Of a stretch of 64,000 nt of DNA, positions 7,622-16,423 are shown piece after piece. The notes under the pieces are model-generated. The model was not told where the DNA came from and searched no databases. It saw only the letters and a program-made list of their open reading frames with translations. The position numbers were made by a program, and so were the translations under genes. Position 1 is the stretch's first letter. Every line of letters begins with the position of its first letter. The stretch is taken from the NCBI GenBank assembly GCA_965223115.1, contig OZ244982.1:2603809-2667808 (forward strand), given 5' to 3'. Source of the DNA: CBDCUI01 sp965223115. Its GTDB lineage: Bacteria; Pseudomonadota; Gammaproteobacteria; UBA4575.

Positions 7622-8902
7622 TTAATAAGTTGGTATTGTTAACCATTTTAGGTCTGTACTAAGTGGACTTGATAAAGTATGCAAGAAAGCTTCAAGTTGT
7701 TGTATTTCTATTATATTTAAACTTAATGGCTTTGCTTCGTTATGACCTATCATTGCAGGTGGCGCCAAGTTGTATTGATCAATAACTTCGAATAAGTTGT
7801 TTAATTGTCCTGCATGCATATAGGGTGCAGTTTCAGCGACATTTCTTAATGAAGGCGTTTTGTGTGCACCAATAAGATCATCACCTGTCTTAATGAATCG
7901 TAAATCTGCACAATCTTGTATATTTGCATCACTATATAATCCTAAACAATTAAAATTATCTGTAACTACTTTCCTAGCTCCTTGTGCTCTGCCAATGCTG
8001 GGGAGTTGACCAGGTGGTGATAGAATACTGGTATTGTGAAATTCATTATTAGTAAAAAGTGGGCTATTATGGCAATTGGTACATTGTGCTTTGCCAATAA
8101 ATAATTTTAGCCCATTGATCTCTTTTAAATTAAGTGATTTCATTTTTTCTTTATTGTTTTCCATTACACCTTCAACATAGGTATCAAATCTTGATGGCCC
8201 TGGTAATAACAAGCGCTCATAAGCCGCAATGGATTTTCCAATATTTACGAAGATATTATTAATTTCTTTTTTGTCGTTTACGGACATTTCTTTCCAAGCT
8301 TGATTCCAGTCTTTATTTTCTACTGGGCCTGCATGTATAGGAAAGCGCGATTTATCAGAAAGATCAGGAAAAGCACCGAATAATTCTTCATATATCGATT
8401 TATAATCAGAGACTTCATATATTAAATGCGCAAAGAATGTACGTGTTCCAGCTTGTTCTAAAGAGTTTTCTAAAGGAGCTAAGGCTTGTGACCATAAACT
8501 ATCTTTCCTACCATCCCAAAAAAACCATGGGCTGTAAGCTACGCCTATTAAACCCATTGTATTTCGAACGCCTTGTTTATTTCCTTGTGCGACTTTTAAG
8601 CCATCCGTAAAGCTAAGTTCAGGGATATGACAGGTAGCACACGATATGTTACCAGTAGCACTTAGTCGTGGATCAAAAAATAATTTGTGTCCTAGTTGAG
8701 CGGCTAACAGATTATCAGCCACTTTATTGCTAACGCTTCTAGCTAAAGGTGAAAGATTACCTATCCAAAGTGATTGTAGAATCCTGAGTTCTGTAGTTGA
8801 CCAGTTTTTTTGAGTTTTGTTTTGATAATGAATCCAATATGCAGTTATGACGAATGTAATAATGATAAAAATAATTGCAAGTACTTGTGTTGGTTTTGAC
8901 AT
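7622..8902 (-). CDS. Dihaem cytochrome c peroxidase family protein (MauG-like)
   Basis: A 426-residue periplasmic protein anchored by an N-terminal membrane helix (about 7-24). Two c-type haem motifs, CATCH (88-92) and CTNCH (274-278), lie in the spacing of the bacterial cytochrome c peroxidase/MauG family, with GHKLFFDPRLSATGNISC before the first haem and the conserved TPSLRNVAETAPYMH segment near the C-terminus. The family reduces H2O2 or performs long-range oxidations; the substrate cannot be told here. It is the last gene of the oxidase cluster, 9 bp after the YtkA-like gene, so it may take electrons from the same cytochrome c pool. Confidence 0.9.
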   Translation of the reverse strand: MSKPTQVLAIIFIIITFVITAYWIHYQNKTQKNWSTTELRILQSLWIGNLSPLARSVSNKVADNLLAAQLGHKLFFDPRLSATGNISCATCHIPELSFTDGLKVAQGNKQGVRNTMGLIGVAYSPWFFWDGRKDSLWSQALAPLENSLEQAGTRTFFAHLIYEVSDYKSIYEELFGAFPDLSDKSRFPIHAGPVENKDWNQAWKEMSVNDKKEINNIFVNIGKSIAAYERLLLPGPSRFDTYVEGVMENNKEKMKSLNLKEINGLKLFIGKAQCTNCHNSPLFTNNEFHNTSILSPPGQLPSIGRAQGARKVVTDNFNCLGLYSDANIQDCADLRFIKTGDDLIGAHKTPSLRNVAETAPYMHAGQLNNLFEVIDQYNLAPPAMIGHNEAKPLSLNIIEIQQLEAFLHTLSSPLSTDLKWLTIPTY

Positions 8903-8911
8903 AGAAAGGTT

Positions 8912-9328
8912 TTATAAATTGAGGTCAAATGTGACGCTGTCGTGCACGTTTTTGTCACTTATAGAGAGCGTTATTGTCCACCAACCGCTCATATGAAACT
9001 TTATGCCTTCAAGCAAGTAACAGCCATTACCCAAGTTTTCTGTAATTTGCGGACGGGTAGGTAGTCCATGGTCGTGCTCAGGCATACCCCCGTCTACATT
9101 AATGTTAGCATCAAGTACGGCATGTTTATTTTTGTCTTCTACTTTGATAATCCATGCATGCATGGTATTGATTGTGATGGGGTCAAGTTTACTTGTGATA
9201 GAAACAGTAAAATGCTCATTATCAGTTTGTTTCTTTAGATTATTTTCGGCTGAAGATTGAACAATTGATATTTGTAGTGCTAGCAATACATATATAAGTA
9301 CTAAAATGAACTTTGCTGCTGGTGTCAT
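8912..9328 (-). CDS. YtkA/FixH-like periplasmic protein
   Basis: A 138-residue protein with an N-terminal signal or anchor helix (about 7-25), followed by an immunoglobulin-like beta domain. Characteristic sequence is INTMHAWIIKVED, GGMPEHDHGLPTRP and KFHMSGWWTITLSI, which resembles YtkA-like domains. Methionine and histidine residues in GGMPEHDHG suggest a possible metal site, perhaps copper, but this is inferred. Its place between a membrane protein and the dihaem peroxidase, at the end of the oxidase genes, suggests a role in oxidase assembly or the partner pathway. Confidence 0.7.
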   Translation of the reverse strand: MTPAAKFILVLIYVLLALQISIVQSSAENNLKKQTDNEHFTVSITSKLDPITINTMHAWIIKVEDKNKHAVLDANINVDGGMPEHDHGLPTRPQITENLGNGCYLLEGIKFHMSGWWTITLSISDKNVHDSVTFDLNL

Positions 9329-9338
9329 GATCTGATCT

Positions 9339-9989
9339 TTATTTAGTTGAAATAAGCCTATTTCTTATTCGTTTATATCCACCGTTCAAAAGCCAATAGT
9401 TTAGTTGTAGAAATAGTGCAATAGCGATAAACAAAGGGATATAGCCCCAACTTTGGCTGCCTACTCTAAAAGGAAATACAGCTATGTATGGATCAATTTT
9501 ACCAGGGATATATGCAGTTACGATTCCTATATAGTTTCCAGTTTGTTCGAATTGATGTAGGGCAAGCAATACACCATCTTGTTGTATAGACGGGTTTTGA
9601 TAAAATACAGACACTTTATTTAAGTCTGTTATTTTTTTTAAGTCTTCTTCTTTAAAGAAACGGCCTTTCTTAAGCACGTCGTGAATAATGCGTAACTCAA
9701 CAGGAGCATCGCGTAAACCACTGTGTATATATTCCATTACAAATATACTTTCTCCAATGCTAGGAATATCCTCGCAAAATTCTTTATGCTTACTTAGCTG
9801 AGGTTGGTAAATGGTAAAGTGGGCTTTATAAAAGCCAATTTGAATGAGGCATAAATCGTCTTCCTGAAATACGCCACCATGAGAGAATGCACTTGAACAA
9901 TGCAGAACTAATATCAAGAATATAGCTTGATTTATATTTTGTGCTAGGTTCTTTATTATGTAGAAAAATACATTCCTTGCAGATTTCAC
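9339..9989 (-). CDS. Membrane-anchored periplasmic protein of unknown function
   Basis: A 216-residue protein with an N-terminal signal segment ending near SSAFSHGG, a periplasmic beta-rich domain of about 140 residues with two cysteines (CLIQIGF, FCEDIP), and one C-terminal membrane helix (WGYIPLFIAIALFLQLNYWLL) followed by a basic tail. I do not recognise the domain. Co-orientation and tight spacing (10 bp to the YtkA-like gene, 20 bp from subunit IV) place it in the oxidase operon, probably as an accessory or assembly protein. Confidence 0.6.
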   Translation of the reverse strand: MKSARNVFFYIIKNLAQNINQAIFLILVLHCSSAFSHGGVFQEDDLCLIQIGFYKAHFTIYQPQLSKHKEFCEDIPSIGESIFVMEYIHSGLRDAPVELRIIHDVLKKGRFFKEEDLKKITDLNKVSVFYQNPSIQQDGVLLALHQFEQTGNYIGIVTAYIPGKIDPYIAVFPFRVGSQSWGYIPLFIAIALFLQLNYWLLNGGYKRIRNRLISTK

Positions 9990-10009
9990 AACATATCAAC
10001 TAACAACAA

Positions 10010-10375
10010 CTAGTGTTCTGCTGATTTATTATGATGATGTTCTACTGCAGGGGCTTCCTCTAAGCCAAAGAACTTAGCTCGTGCAAGATATGTGTAATCA
10101 CCTTCTATGGACATTAACCCAATAAGTACCAATAAAGCTACAGGAGGTACTAATATGGCAGTTATTAAAGCAATCCGTTCCCAGGCCATATGCATAAATA
10201 TGGCAACGATGAAGCCTGCTTTTAACATCATAAATATGATAATTAAATTCCATCTCAGATAGCCTTGGAATTGAAAATAGTCTACTAAATATGAAAATGT
10301 ACTAAGTACAAATAGTAGAATCCAGATCCATAAGTAAATGCTTAAAGGGTGTTGTTGACCTTCTTCTGCTGACAT
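10010..10375 (-). CDS. Cytochrome c oxidase subunit IV family protein
   Basis: A 121-residue protein with three membrane helices (about 11-30, 42-62 and 70-90) and the family pattern HPLSIYLWIWILLF, then WNLIIIFMMLKAGFIVAIFMHMAWE. This fits the small prokaryotic subunit IV of caa3/alternative oxidases, which stabilises the complex. It lies 9 bp after the second subunit III gene. The histidine-rich tail VEHHHNKSAEH is unusual but short. Confidence 0.85.
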   Translation of the reverse strand: MSAEEGQQHPLSIYLWIWILLFVLSTFSYLVDYFQFQGYLRWNLIIIFMMLKAGFIVAIFMHMAWERIALITAILVPPVALLVLIGLMSIEGDYTYLARAKFFGLEEAPAVEHHHNKSAEH

Positions 10376-10384
10376 TATTGTTCC

Positions 10385-11062
10385 TCACCAAAGATAAAAG
10401 AATGCAAAGATAAATACCCAAACTAGATCGACGAAGTGCCAATATAAACCTGCAATTTCGACAATATCGTAACCTTTTTCCTCATAGCGACCGTTTAGAA
10501 CGCCTATCGCCACGTACGTTAAGTAAATCACACCACCTGTCACGTGTCCTCCATGAAAACCGGTAATCATAAAAAAGCATGCGCCGAATTGTGGTGCACC
10601 AAAAGGATTACCCCAAGGTCTTACGCCTTCATCAACTATGAGCTTGGTCCACTCAAAGGCTTGCATGCCGACAAAGGTAAGACCAAATGCAGCCGTGATA
10701 AGTAGCAGTAAGGCCGTTTTGCCGCGATCTTTGCGATAGCCATAATTTACTGCTAGTGCCATGGTGCCACTGCTGGTGATTAGTATGAAAGTCATAATGG
10801 CGATGAGAATTAACGGTATCGGATCACCACCAAACGATAGAGCAAATATCTCACTAGGATTAGGCCAAGGTATGGTGGAGCTGATACGTATTTTCATATA
10901 GCCAGTAAGAAATGAAGTAAAAATAAACGTATCACTAAGGAGGAAAATCCACATCATGGCTTTACCCCAATGGACTTTAAATACTTCTTTATCATCAGCC
11001 CAATCCGTAACTAAACCGGTCATTGCATCTTGTGTTGCAACATCTCCTGAGCTTTGTGCCAT
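10385..11062 (-). CDS. Cytochrome c oxidase subunit III
   Basis: A 225-residue haem-copper oxidase subunit III with about five to six membrane helices. Conserved segments are KVHWGKAMMWIFLLSDTFIFTSFL, GMQAFEWTKLI, ITGFHGGHVTGGVIYL and LYWHFVDLVWVFIFAFFYLW at the C-terminus. Subunit III carries no redox centre and supports proton uptake and stability. The gene follows a second, divergent subunit III gene, an arrangement known from the alternative oxidase operon coxMNOP of Bradyrhizobium. Confidence 0.93.
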   Translation of the reverse strand: MAQSSGDVATQDAMTGLVTDWADDKEVFKVHWGKAMMWIFLLSDTFIFTSFLTGYMKIRISSTIPWPNPSEIFALSFGGDPIPLILIAIMTFILITSSGTMALAVNYGYRKDRGKTALLLLITAAFGLTFVGMQAFEWTKLIVDEGVRPWGNPFGAPQFGACFFMITGFHGGHVTGGVIYLTYVAIGVLNGRYEEKGYDIVEIAGLYWHFVDLVWVFIFAFFYLW

Positions 11063-11089
11063 TTTTATATCCTCATTATATAGACCAAA

Positions 11090-11755
11090 TTAAGTAGACA
11101 ATAATAGTGCGAATAGAACTAGCCAAACTAGCAATAAGAAATGCCAATATATAGTGCAGAGTTCTACGCTCATGCGAACTTTATACACTTCAATTTTAGT
11201 TTGTAATTTAAAGGTGGTTCTGCTCCACACCCATAAACCGCCAAGAATATGTAATGCGTGTATTGCGGTCAGTACGTAATAGAAGGCATTAGCAGGATTA
11301 CCAGTAATAAAGTATCCGGCATCGTATAGTCCCTGCCATGCCCATAATTGACCGACGATAAATGCAAACGTAAAAACTCCAGCAATGAATAAATTGCTTT
11401 TAACGCTTTTAACTTGACTTCGTATTGCTGCATTACGCGCTAGTTGGAAAAAGACACTGGCTAACACTAGTAAACCAGTATTGAACCATAAAATCCAAGG
11501 CTCGGGTAATGGTTGCCAGTCTCCAAATTCCATACGTTGGAAATAGGCACTGACAAAAAGGGAAAACAATGAGCTTGCTACACCAAGAAAAACGATTAAA
11601 CCAATTTTTGCAGGTGGAATAGAGAATGCACCACTTACATGGTCGTTACCTGTTAGTCCTTCTTCGGCCCACGGTTGTACATTTATAGTTTGGCGTATAA
11701 GCCAAAAAACTATGCCGCCCATGATGATAGCTAAAACAATCAGCGTGGCAGTCAT
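11090..11755 (-). CDS. Second haem-copper oxidase subunit III-like protein
   Basis: A 221-residue membrane protein related to subunit III. It has the typical AIHALHILGGLWVW and CTIYWHFLLLVWLVLFALLL segments, but an N-terminus unlike the neighbouring subunit III. It starts 2 bp after the subunit I stop and is followed 27 bp later by the other subunit III. Two subunit III polypeptides are usual for the CoxMNOP-type alternative oxidases, so this is probably the CoxO-like partner rather than a duplication error. Confidence 0.88.
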   Translation of the reverse strand: MTATLIVLAIIMGGIVFWLIRQTINVQPWAEEGLTGNDHVSGAFSIPPAKIGLIVFLGVASSLFSLFVSAYFQRMEFGDWQPLPEPWILWFNTGLLVLASVFFQLARNAAIRSQVKSVKSNLFIAGVFTFAFIVGQLWAWQGLYDAGYFITGNPANAFYYVLTAIHALHILGGLWVWSRTTFKLQTKIEVYKVRMSVELCTIYWHFLLLVWLVLFALLLST

Positions 11756-11757
11756 AT

Positions 11758-13506
11758 TTAGGTTTCCATTTCGTGTTTAGAGTTTTCGCTTGGTTCTTCG
11801 TTTTGAGGAATGAAATCTTCTTTTGCACCAGGAACACTGTAAGAGTAAGCCCATCGATAGACTACAGGTAAATCTGGTCCCCAGTTGCCATGTTTAGGGG
11901 GTGTATCCGGAGTTTGCCACTCTAATGTTGTAGCTCGCCAAGGGTTGCTATCGGCTTTTTTGCCATTGAATATGCTCCATAGAATATTAATTATAAATAA
12001 TACTTGTACACTTCCTACAATTAACGCCGCAATGGTAATGTTAGAGTTTACGGTTTGTACCGAATCCGGGAAGGATTCTATTGTTCCATAGGCATAGTAA
12101 CGACGCGGTACACCCATTATGCCAAGATAATGCATGGGCAAATAAACAGCATAAGTACCGAGGAAGGTGATCCAAAAATGAATTTTACCCAAAGTTTCAT
12201 TCATCATGCGTCCAGTGAATTTTGGAAACCAATGATACATTCCGCCAAAGATTACCAAGAAGGGTGACACACCCATTACCATGTGAAAGTGTCCGATTAC
12301 AAAATATGTATCAGATAGAGGGACATCTACAGCTACGTTTCCTAGAAATAACCCAGTCAAGCCACCATGGATAAAGGTAAAAATAAAACCAAGGGCAAAT
12401 AGCATGGGTACAGTAAGATGAATGTTGCCATGCCAAAGTGTTAGTACCCAGTTGTAGACTTTAATTGCAGTGGGTACTGCAATGATTAGTGTTGTGGTTG
12501 CAAAGAAAAAACCGAAATATGGATTCATGCCACTTACGTACATATGGTGCGCCCATACAATAAAGCTTAATGCACCAATTGCTACCAATGCCCAAACCAT
12601 CATGCGGTAACCAAAAATATTTTTTCTTGCATGCGTACTGATTAAATCAGAAACAATTCCAAACATTGGCAATGCCACGATGTACACTTCTGGATGACCA
12701 AAGAACCAAAACAGGTGTTGAAATAAAATAGGAGTGCCGCCAGTAGTATCAGTTTGTTCTCCAAGTGATGCAATGGCGGGCATAAAGAAGCTAGTACCTA
12801 ACAATGCATCTAATAACATCATGATGGCTGCAACTAACAATGCAGGGAAGGCTAATAAACCTAAAATAGTAGCCATAATGATGCCCCAAACAGACAATGG
12901 CATACGCATTAAGGTCATACCTCTAGTACGAGCTTGGAAGGCAGTAGTAACATAGTTCAGTCCACCCATAGTGAAGGCAACTATAAATAATGCCAATGAG
13001 CCCAGCATCAATAAGATACCCCAGCCAGAGCCGGCAGTACCTTCAGTAATTGCCTGGGGCGGATACAAAGTCCAACCGGCACCGGTAGCACCACCCGGCA
13101 CAAAAAAGCTTGCACATAACACAATGACAGAAGCTAAAAAAACCCAATAGCTGAGCATATTCATATAGGGAAACGCCATATCACGTGCGCCGCACATAAG
13201 GGGTATCAAAAGATTTCCAAACCCACCCAGGAAAAATGCGGTAAGCATGAAAATAACCATGATCATGCCGTGCATGGTAACTGCCGCGTAGTATTCATTT
13301 GGCTGTATAAAATCAAATACCCCCGGGAAGCCTAACTGCAGGCGCATCATACCGGATAACACAAGCCCGATTACTCCAACCAACGTTGCTGTAATAATAT
13401 ATTGAATGCCGATTACTTTATGGTCTTGGCTCCAGACATACATACCAATCCACGTCTTTGGATGGGCAAGCTCTTGTCCTTTGTCGGCTAATGCAACGTG
13501 TGCCAT
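11758..13506 (-). CDS. ctaD: Cytochrome c oxidase subunit I (A-type haem-copper oxidase)
   Basis: The catalytic subunit that reduces O2 and pumps protons. At 582 residues it has about twelve or more helices. Haem and copper ligands are visible in TMHGMIMVIF, HPEVYIVALP (the CuB His-Tyr crosslink motif), VWAHHMYVSGM and IGHFHMVMG. The tyrosine in HPEVY, the D-channel aspartate in CGARDMAFP and the K-channel Thr/Lys in TTLIIAVPTAIKVYNW mark it as an A1-type proton pump. It lies 47 bp after subunit II and 2 bp before the first subunit III gene. Confidence 0.97.
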   Translation of the reverse strand: MAHVALADKGQELAHPKTWIGMYVWSQDHKVIGIQYIITATLVGVIGLVLSGMMRLQLGFPGVFDFIQPNEYYAAVTMHGMIMVIFMLTAFFLGGFGNLLIPLMCGARDMAFPYMNMLSYWVFLASVIVLCASFFVPGGATGAGWTLYPPQAITEGTAGSGWGILLMLGSLALFIVAFTMGGLNYVTTAFQARTRGMTLMRMPLSVWGIIMATILGLLAFPALLVAAIMMLLDALLGTSFFMPAIASLGEQTDTTGGTPILFQHLFWFFGHPEVYIVALPMFGIVSDLISTHARKNIFGYRMMVWALVAIGALSFIVWAHHMYVSGMNPYFGFFFATTTLIIAVPTAIKVYNWVLTLWHGNIHLTVPMLFALGFIFTFIHGGLTGLFLGNVAVDVPLSDTYFVIGHFHMVMGVSPFLVIFGGMYHWFPKFTGRMMNETLGKIHFWITFLGTYAVYLPMHYLGIMGVPRRYYAYGTIESFPDSVQTVNSNITIAALIVGSVQVLFIINILWSIFNGKKADSNPWRATTLEWQTPDTPPKHGNWGPDLPVVYRWAYSYSVPGAKEDFIPQNEEPSENSKHEMET

Positions 13507-13553
13507 AACTATCTCCTCATTACTCTACATTTTCTTTGGTTTTTAAAAAGTTT

Positions 13554-14912
13554 TTACAGTGTATTAATATATGCAATCAGATCATTTATTTTTCCATCAT
13601 TTAAACTCAGCACCATGGTTTCCATTTGCTGCCCTGTTATATCTTGCGGGTGGGCTCCACGAATACCATGTTTGAAATTCATAAGCTGTGTTTTTAAATA
13701 CCAGTCATTCATACCCGCAATTCTTGGTGCGTTAACGGCCCAACGACCTTCTCCTTGTTTACCGTGACATTTGCCACAGGTGATATAAAGTTTTTCACCC
13801 TTTTTGGCATTACCTGTAATGGTATGAGTTGCTGGTTGATCTGGCAGTGTTTGTATGTAAGCAGCTATATTGTCCATAGCAGATTCGTCTACTAAAGTTG
13901 CTGCCATAGGGGCCATTTGTTGCCCAAAGGTATCTTGCTCGTCAGCACCACGAATACCATGTTTAAAATAACTGAGTTGACGTTTTATGTACCAATCTTC
14001 TTGGCCACTCAGTTTAGGAGAATTAAGAGCTTGATTGCCTTCACCCTGTAAACCATGACATGAAGCGCAAACTTGATATAAGGCTTTGCCTGCAGCAGCA
14101 TCGCCAGGCTGGTGCGCACTTACTTGTGCGTAGGTTGGTTGCTTAGCTAACCACTTGTTGTAATCTTCTTCACTATCTACCACTACTCTGCCACGCATTG
14201 CATGGTGTCCGATGCCACAAAGTTCTTCGCAGAGCACATCAAAAGTGCCGGTACGTGTTGGAGTTAGCCACTGCCAAGTTATGGTACCGGGAACGAGATC
14301 CATTTTCACACGAAATTCAGGTACTGTGAAATTGTGTAATACGTCTTTGGAACGTAAAAGGAATTTAACTGGTTGGTCTATAGGGATGTGCAATTCACTA
14401 CTAAAAATCAAAATGTCATCTTGACCGTTAGGGTCATCGGCATTCATCCCAAAAGGATTATCAATATTGATATTTTTTACACTGGTGGTCCCAAGTACAC
14501 CATCATTACCAGGTAAACGATAGGTCCACTGCCACTGCTGACCTACTGCCTCTACAATTGCGGAGTTTTCTGGTGGAGAAACAAACTTTCCCCATACAAT
14601 CAAACCAGGAGCAAGCATTGCCACTACACCTACCGCAGTAATAATTGTAAGCCAACCTTCTAATTTTTTATTTTCAGGCTCATATTTTGCGCGTTGATCT
14701 TTGCTTTTATTGCGAAACTTTATAATGCAATACGCCATAAACAGATTAGTAAGCACAAAAACTATTCCACATACAATGAATGTAATGGTTACTGTAGTAT
14801 CAATAGCGCCCCAGTTGGAGGCTAGTTCTGTGAAATACCATGGGCTCATAAAGTGGAAAATGACTGACCCAATGACTAATAAAATTACTACAATGGCAAT
14901 AGCCATACTCAA
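13554..14912 (-). CDS. ctaC: Cytochrome c oxidase subunit II with two C-terminal cytochrome c domains
   Basis: A 452-residue subunit II fusion. The N-terminal membrane part (helices about 4-22, 41-63 and 88-108) is followed by a CuA cupredoxin domain with ligands His193, Cys228, Glu230, Cys232, His236 and Met239 (CEELCGIGHHAM). Two class I cytochrome c domains follow, with CASCH at 282-286 and CGKCH at 379-383. The two cytochrome domains are similar to each other (KHGIRGA repeated), suggesting internal duplication. Such caa3-like subunits accept electrons at the fused haem. The extra third membrane helix at the start is atypical of plain subunit II. Confidence 0.96.
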   Translation of the reverse strand: MSMAIAIVVILLVIGSVIFHFMSPWYFTELASNWGAIDTTVTITFIVCGIVFVLTNLFMAYCIIKFRNKSKDQRAKYEPENKKLEGWLTIITAVGVVAMLAPGLIVWGKFVSPPENSAIVEAVGQQWQWTYRLPGNDGVLGTTSVKNINIDNPFGMNADDPNGQDDILIFSSELHIPIDQPVKFLLRSKDVLHNFTVPEFRVKMDLVPGTITWQWLTPTRTGTFDVLCEELCGIGHHAMRGRVVVDSEEDYNKWLAKQPTYAQVSAHQPGDAAAGKALYQVCASCHGLQGEGNQALNSPKLSGQEDWYIKRQLSYFKHGIRGADEQDTFGQQMAPMAATLVDESAMDNIAAYIQTLPDQPATHTITGNAKKGEKLYITCGKCHGKQGEGRWAVNAPRIAGMNDWYLKTQLMNFKHGIRGAHPQDITGQQMETMVLSLNDGKINDLIAYINTL

Positions 14913-14944
14913 GACTCCTTAATTAGTAAGGTATGATTTTTTTA

Positions 14945-15844
14945 TCATGTGATTCCATTACCACATTGACAATCTACAAAGATCAATGTGAATAATCCCA
15001 GTAAATATAAAATTGAAAAACCAAATAATCTACGTGTACTTTTATGCGTAATCGGTTTGCGGGCAAAATCTATAGTTAATATTAAATAAGCAATGCCTAA
15101 AGCTAGCGATAAAACTAAATACGTAGGACCTACTAAACTAAGCCAATACATAGTGGTGCTTGCTGGTACTAAAATGATGGTGTAAAACAACATGCGACGT
15201 TTAGTAACTTCTTTACCCTTTACGACTGGCAACATGGGTAAGTTCGCTTTGCGATACTCATCTGCACGTAGTAATGCTAATGCCCAAAAATGCGGTGGTT
15301 GCCAAATGAACATGATTAAAAACATGACTAATGCAGGCCAACCAATTTCGTTTGTCACAGCGGCCCACCCAATTACAGGAGGTAATGCGCCTGCTACACC
15401 TCCTATTTCAGTACATAGTGGTGAAGTACGTTTTAACCAAATGGTATAAATTACTACGTAAAAGAAAGTAGTACCGGTTGCTAAATAAGCAGTTAGAGGA
15501 TTTACAAAATAAAATAGAATTGCAAATGACCATAGGCTTAGCATTATTCCCAACCATAAGGCCTGTTGTGGATGTAAGCGGGAAGAAGGTAACGCACGCG
15601 TACGCGTACGCGCCATATGTTTATCTACCTCTCGATCAACGTAGTTATTAAATGCTCCGCTTGCGGCTGAAGCTAGTCCTGTTCCTATTAAAGTCAATAT
15701 GACTAAATCAATTGCGATGACTCCATTGCCTGCAAGCCACATACCTGAGAAGGTGGTGACAAGCACCAGCAAAGCTATGCGGGGCTTGCATACTTCAAAA
15801 AGATCAGAAAATTGGCTGCGGGCTATCGCTAAAGTTGCACTCAC
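14945..15844 (-). CDS. ctaB: Protohaem IX farnesyltransferase (haem O synthase)
   Basis: A 299-residue UbiA-family prenyltransferase that adds a farnesyl group to haem b. The Asp-rich motif NNYVDREVDKHMARTRTR (about 66-83) and WQPPHFWALALLRADEYRKA are diagnostic of CtaB/CyoE. Multiple membrane helices cover the rest. It sits 32 bp before subunit II on the same strand, so the haem for this oxidase is made from the same cluster. No haem A synthase (CtaA) gene is in the window, so haem O or A use cannot be decided. Confidence 0.95.
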   Translation of the reverse strand: MSATLAIARSQFSDLFEVCKPRIALLVLVTTFSGMWLAGNGVIAIDLVILTLIGTGLASAASGAFNNYVDREVDKHMARTRTRALPSSRLHPQQALWLGIMLSLWSFAILFYFVNPLTAYLATGTTFFYVVIYTIWLKRTSPLCTEIGGVAGALPPVIGWAAVTNEIGWPALVMFLIMFIWQPPHFWALALLRADEYRKANLPMLPVVKGKEVTKRRMLFYTIILVPASTTMYWLSLVGPTYLVLSLALGIAYLILTIDFARKPITHKSTRRLFGFSILYLLGLFTLIFVDCQCGNGIT

Positions 15845-15889
15845 GTTTTTTACTCCTTATAAATATTCCTGTGAATCGTGGTGCACGGA

Positions 15890-16423
15890 TTATATCCTTT
15901 TTAAATCTCCAAACGGGTTGAAATATTGCCTATCTGTGGCGACTAATTGGGCTTCGGGGTGTTTTTTGGCCATTACTTCTTTTACTGTCTCTTCTTGTTT
16001 TTCCCAGGTGTATATAAGTATCAAATATTGGCCATTTTCGAGTTCATCCCTAAAATGAGCTAATTTCTTATTTTCACTTGCGATACCAAATAAACCTCCT
16101 TCCCATGATCCAAATAGGGTTAAAAGTATAACCACAATTGGATAGACGAACTCTGGCATGTTTGGGCCAAAAGGTTTGAAGAACATCAATGCTCCCGCAG
16201 CGAAGACTCCCGCTATGAATCCAATTAAAGCGCCGATTACTCCGTCACGTACTACATCTAATGTTTCTAAGTAGTTGCTTGAATGAATGTGCTCTTTGTT
16301 TAAACCGGCTTCATCTTTGCTTATTACATGAATGAACCAGTCATTTACACCAACTTCATGTAAGTCATTTGAAATCTCTTGAGTACTTTTTAAAGTGGGA
16401 GATAGGTAGTAATTAGCTTTCAT
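15890..16423 (-). CDS. Unknown membrane protein heading the oxidase cluster
   Basis: A 177-residue protein with cytoplasmic-looking ends and two central membrane helices: a glycine/alanine-rich segment at about 62-82 (GVIGALIGFIAGVFAAGALMF) and a second helix at about 93-112. The C-terminal part has KHPEAQLVATDRQ, an alternating pattern like a small alpha/beta domain. I do not recognise the family with certainty. It is the first gene of the cluster, 45 bp before ctaB, and may be a stress or assembly factor. Confidence 0.6.
   Translation of the reverse strand: MKANYYLSPTLKSTQEISNDLHEVGVNDWFIHVISKDEAGLNKEHIHSSNYLETLDVVRDGVIGALIGFIAGVFAAGALMFFKPFGPNMPEFVYPIVVILLTLFGSWEGGLFGIASENKKLAHFRDELENGQYLILIYTWEKQEETVKEVMAKKHPEAQLVATDRQYFNPFGDLKRI

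Noticed and set aside
13498..14922. Several plus-strand open frames inside the oxidase genes
   Set aside because: They are antisense to ctaC/ctaD, have no ribosome binding sites and encode low-complexity or cysteine/proline-rich sequence without family likeness.
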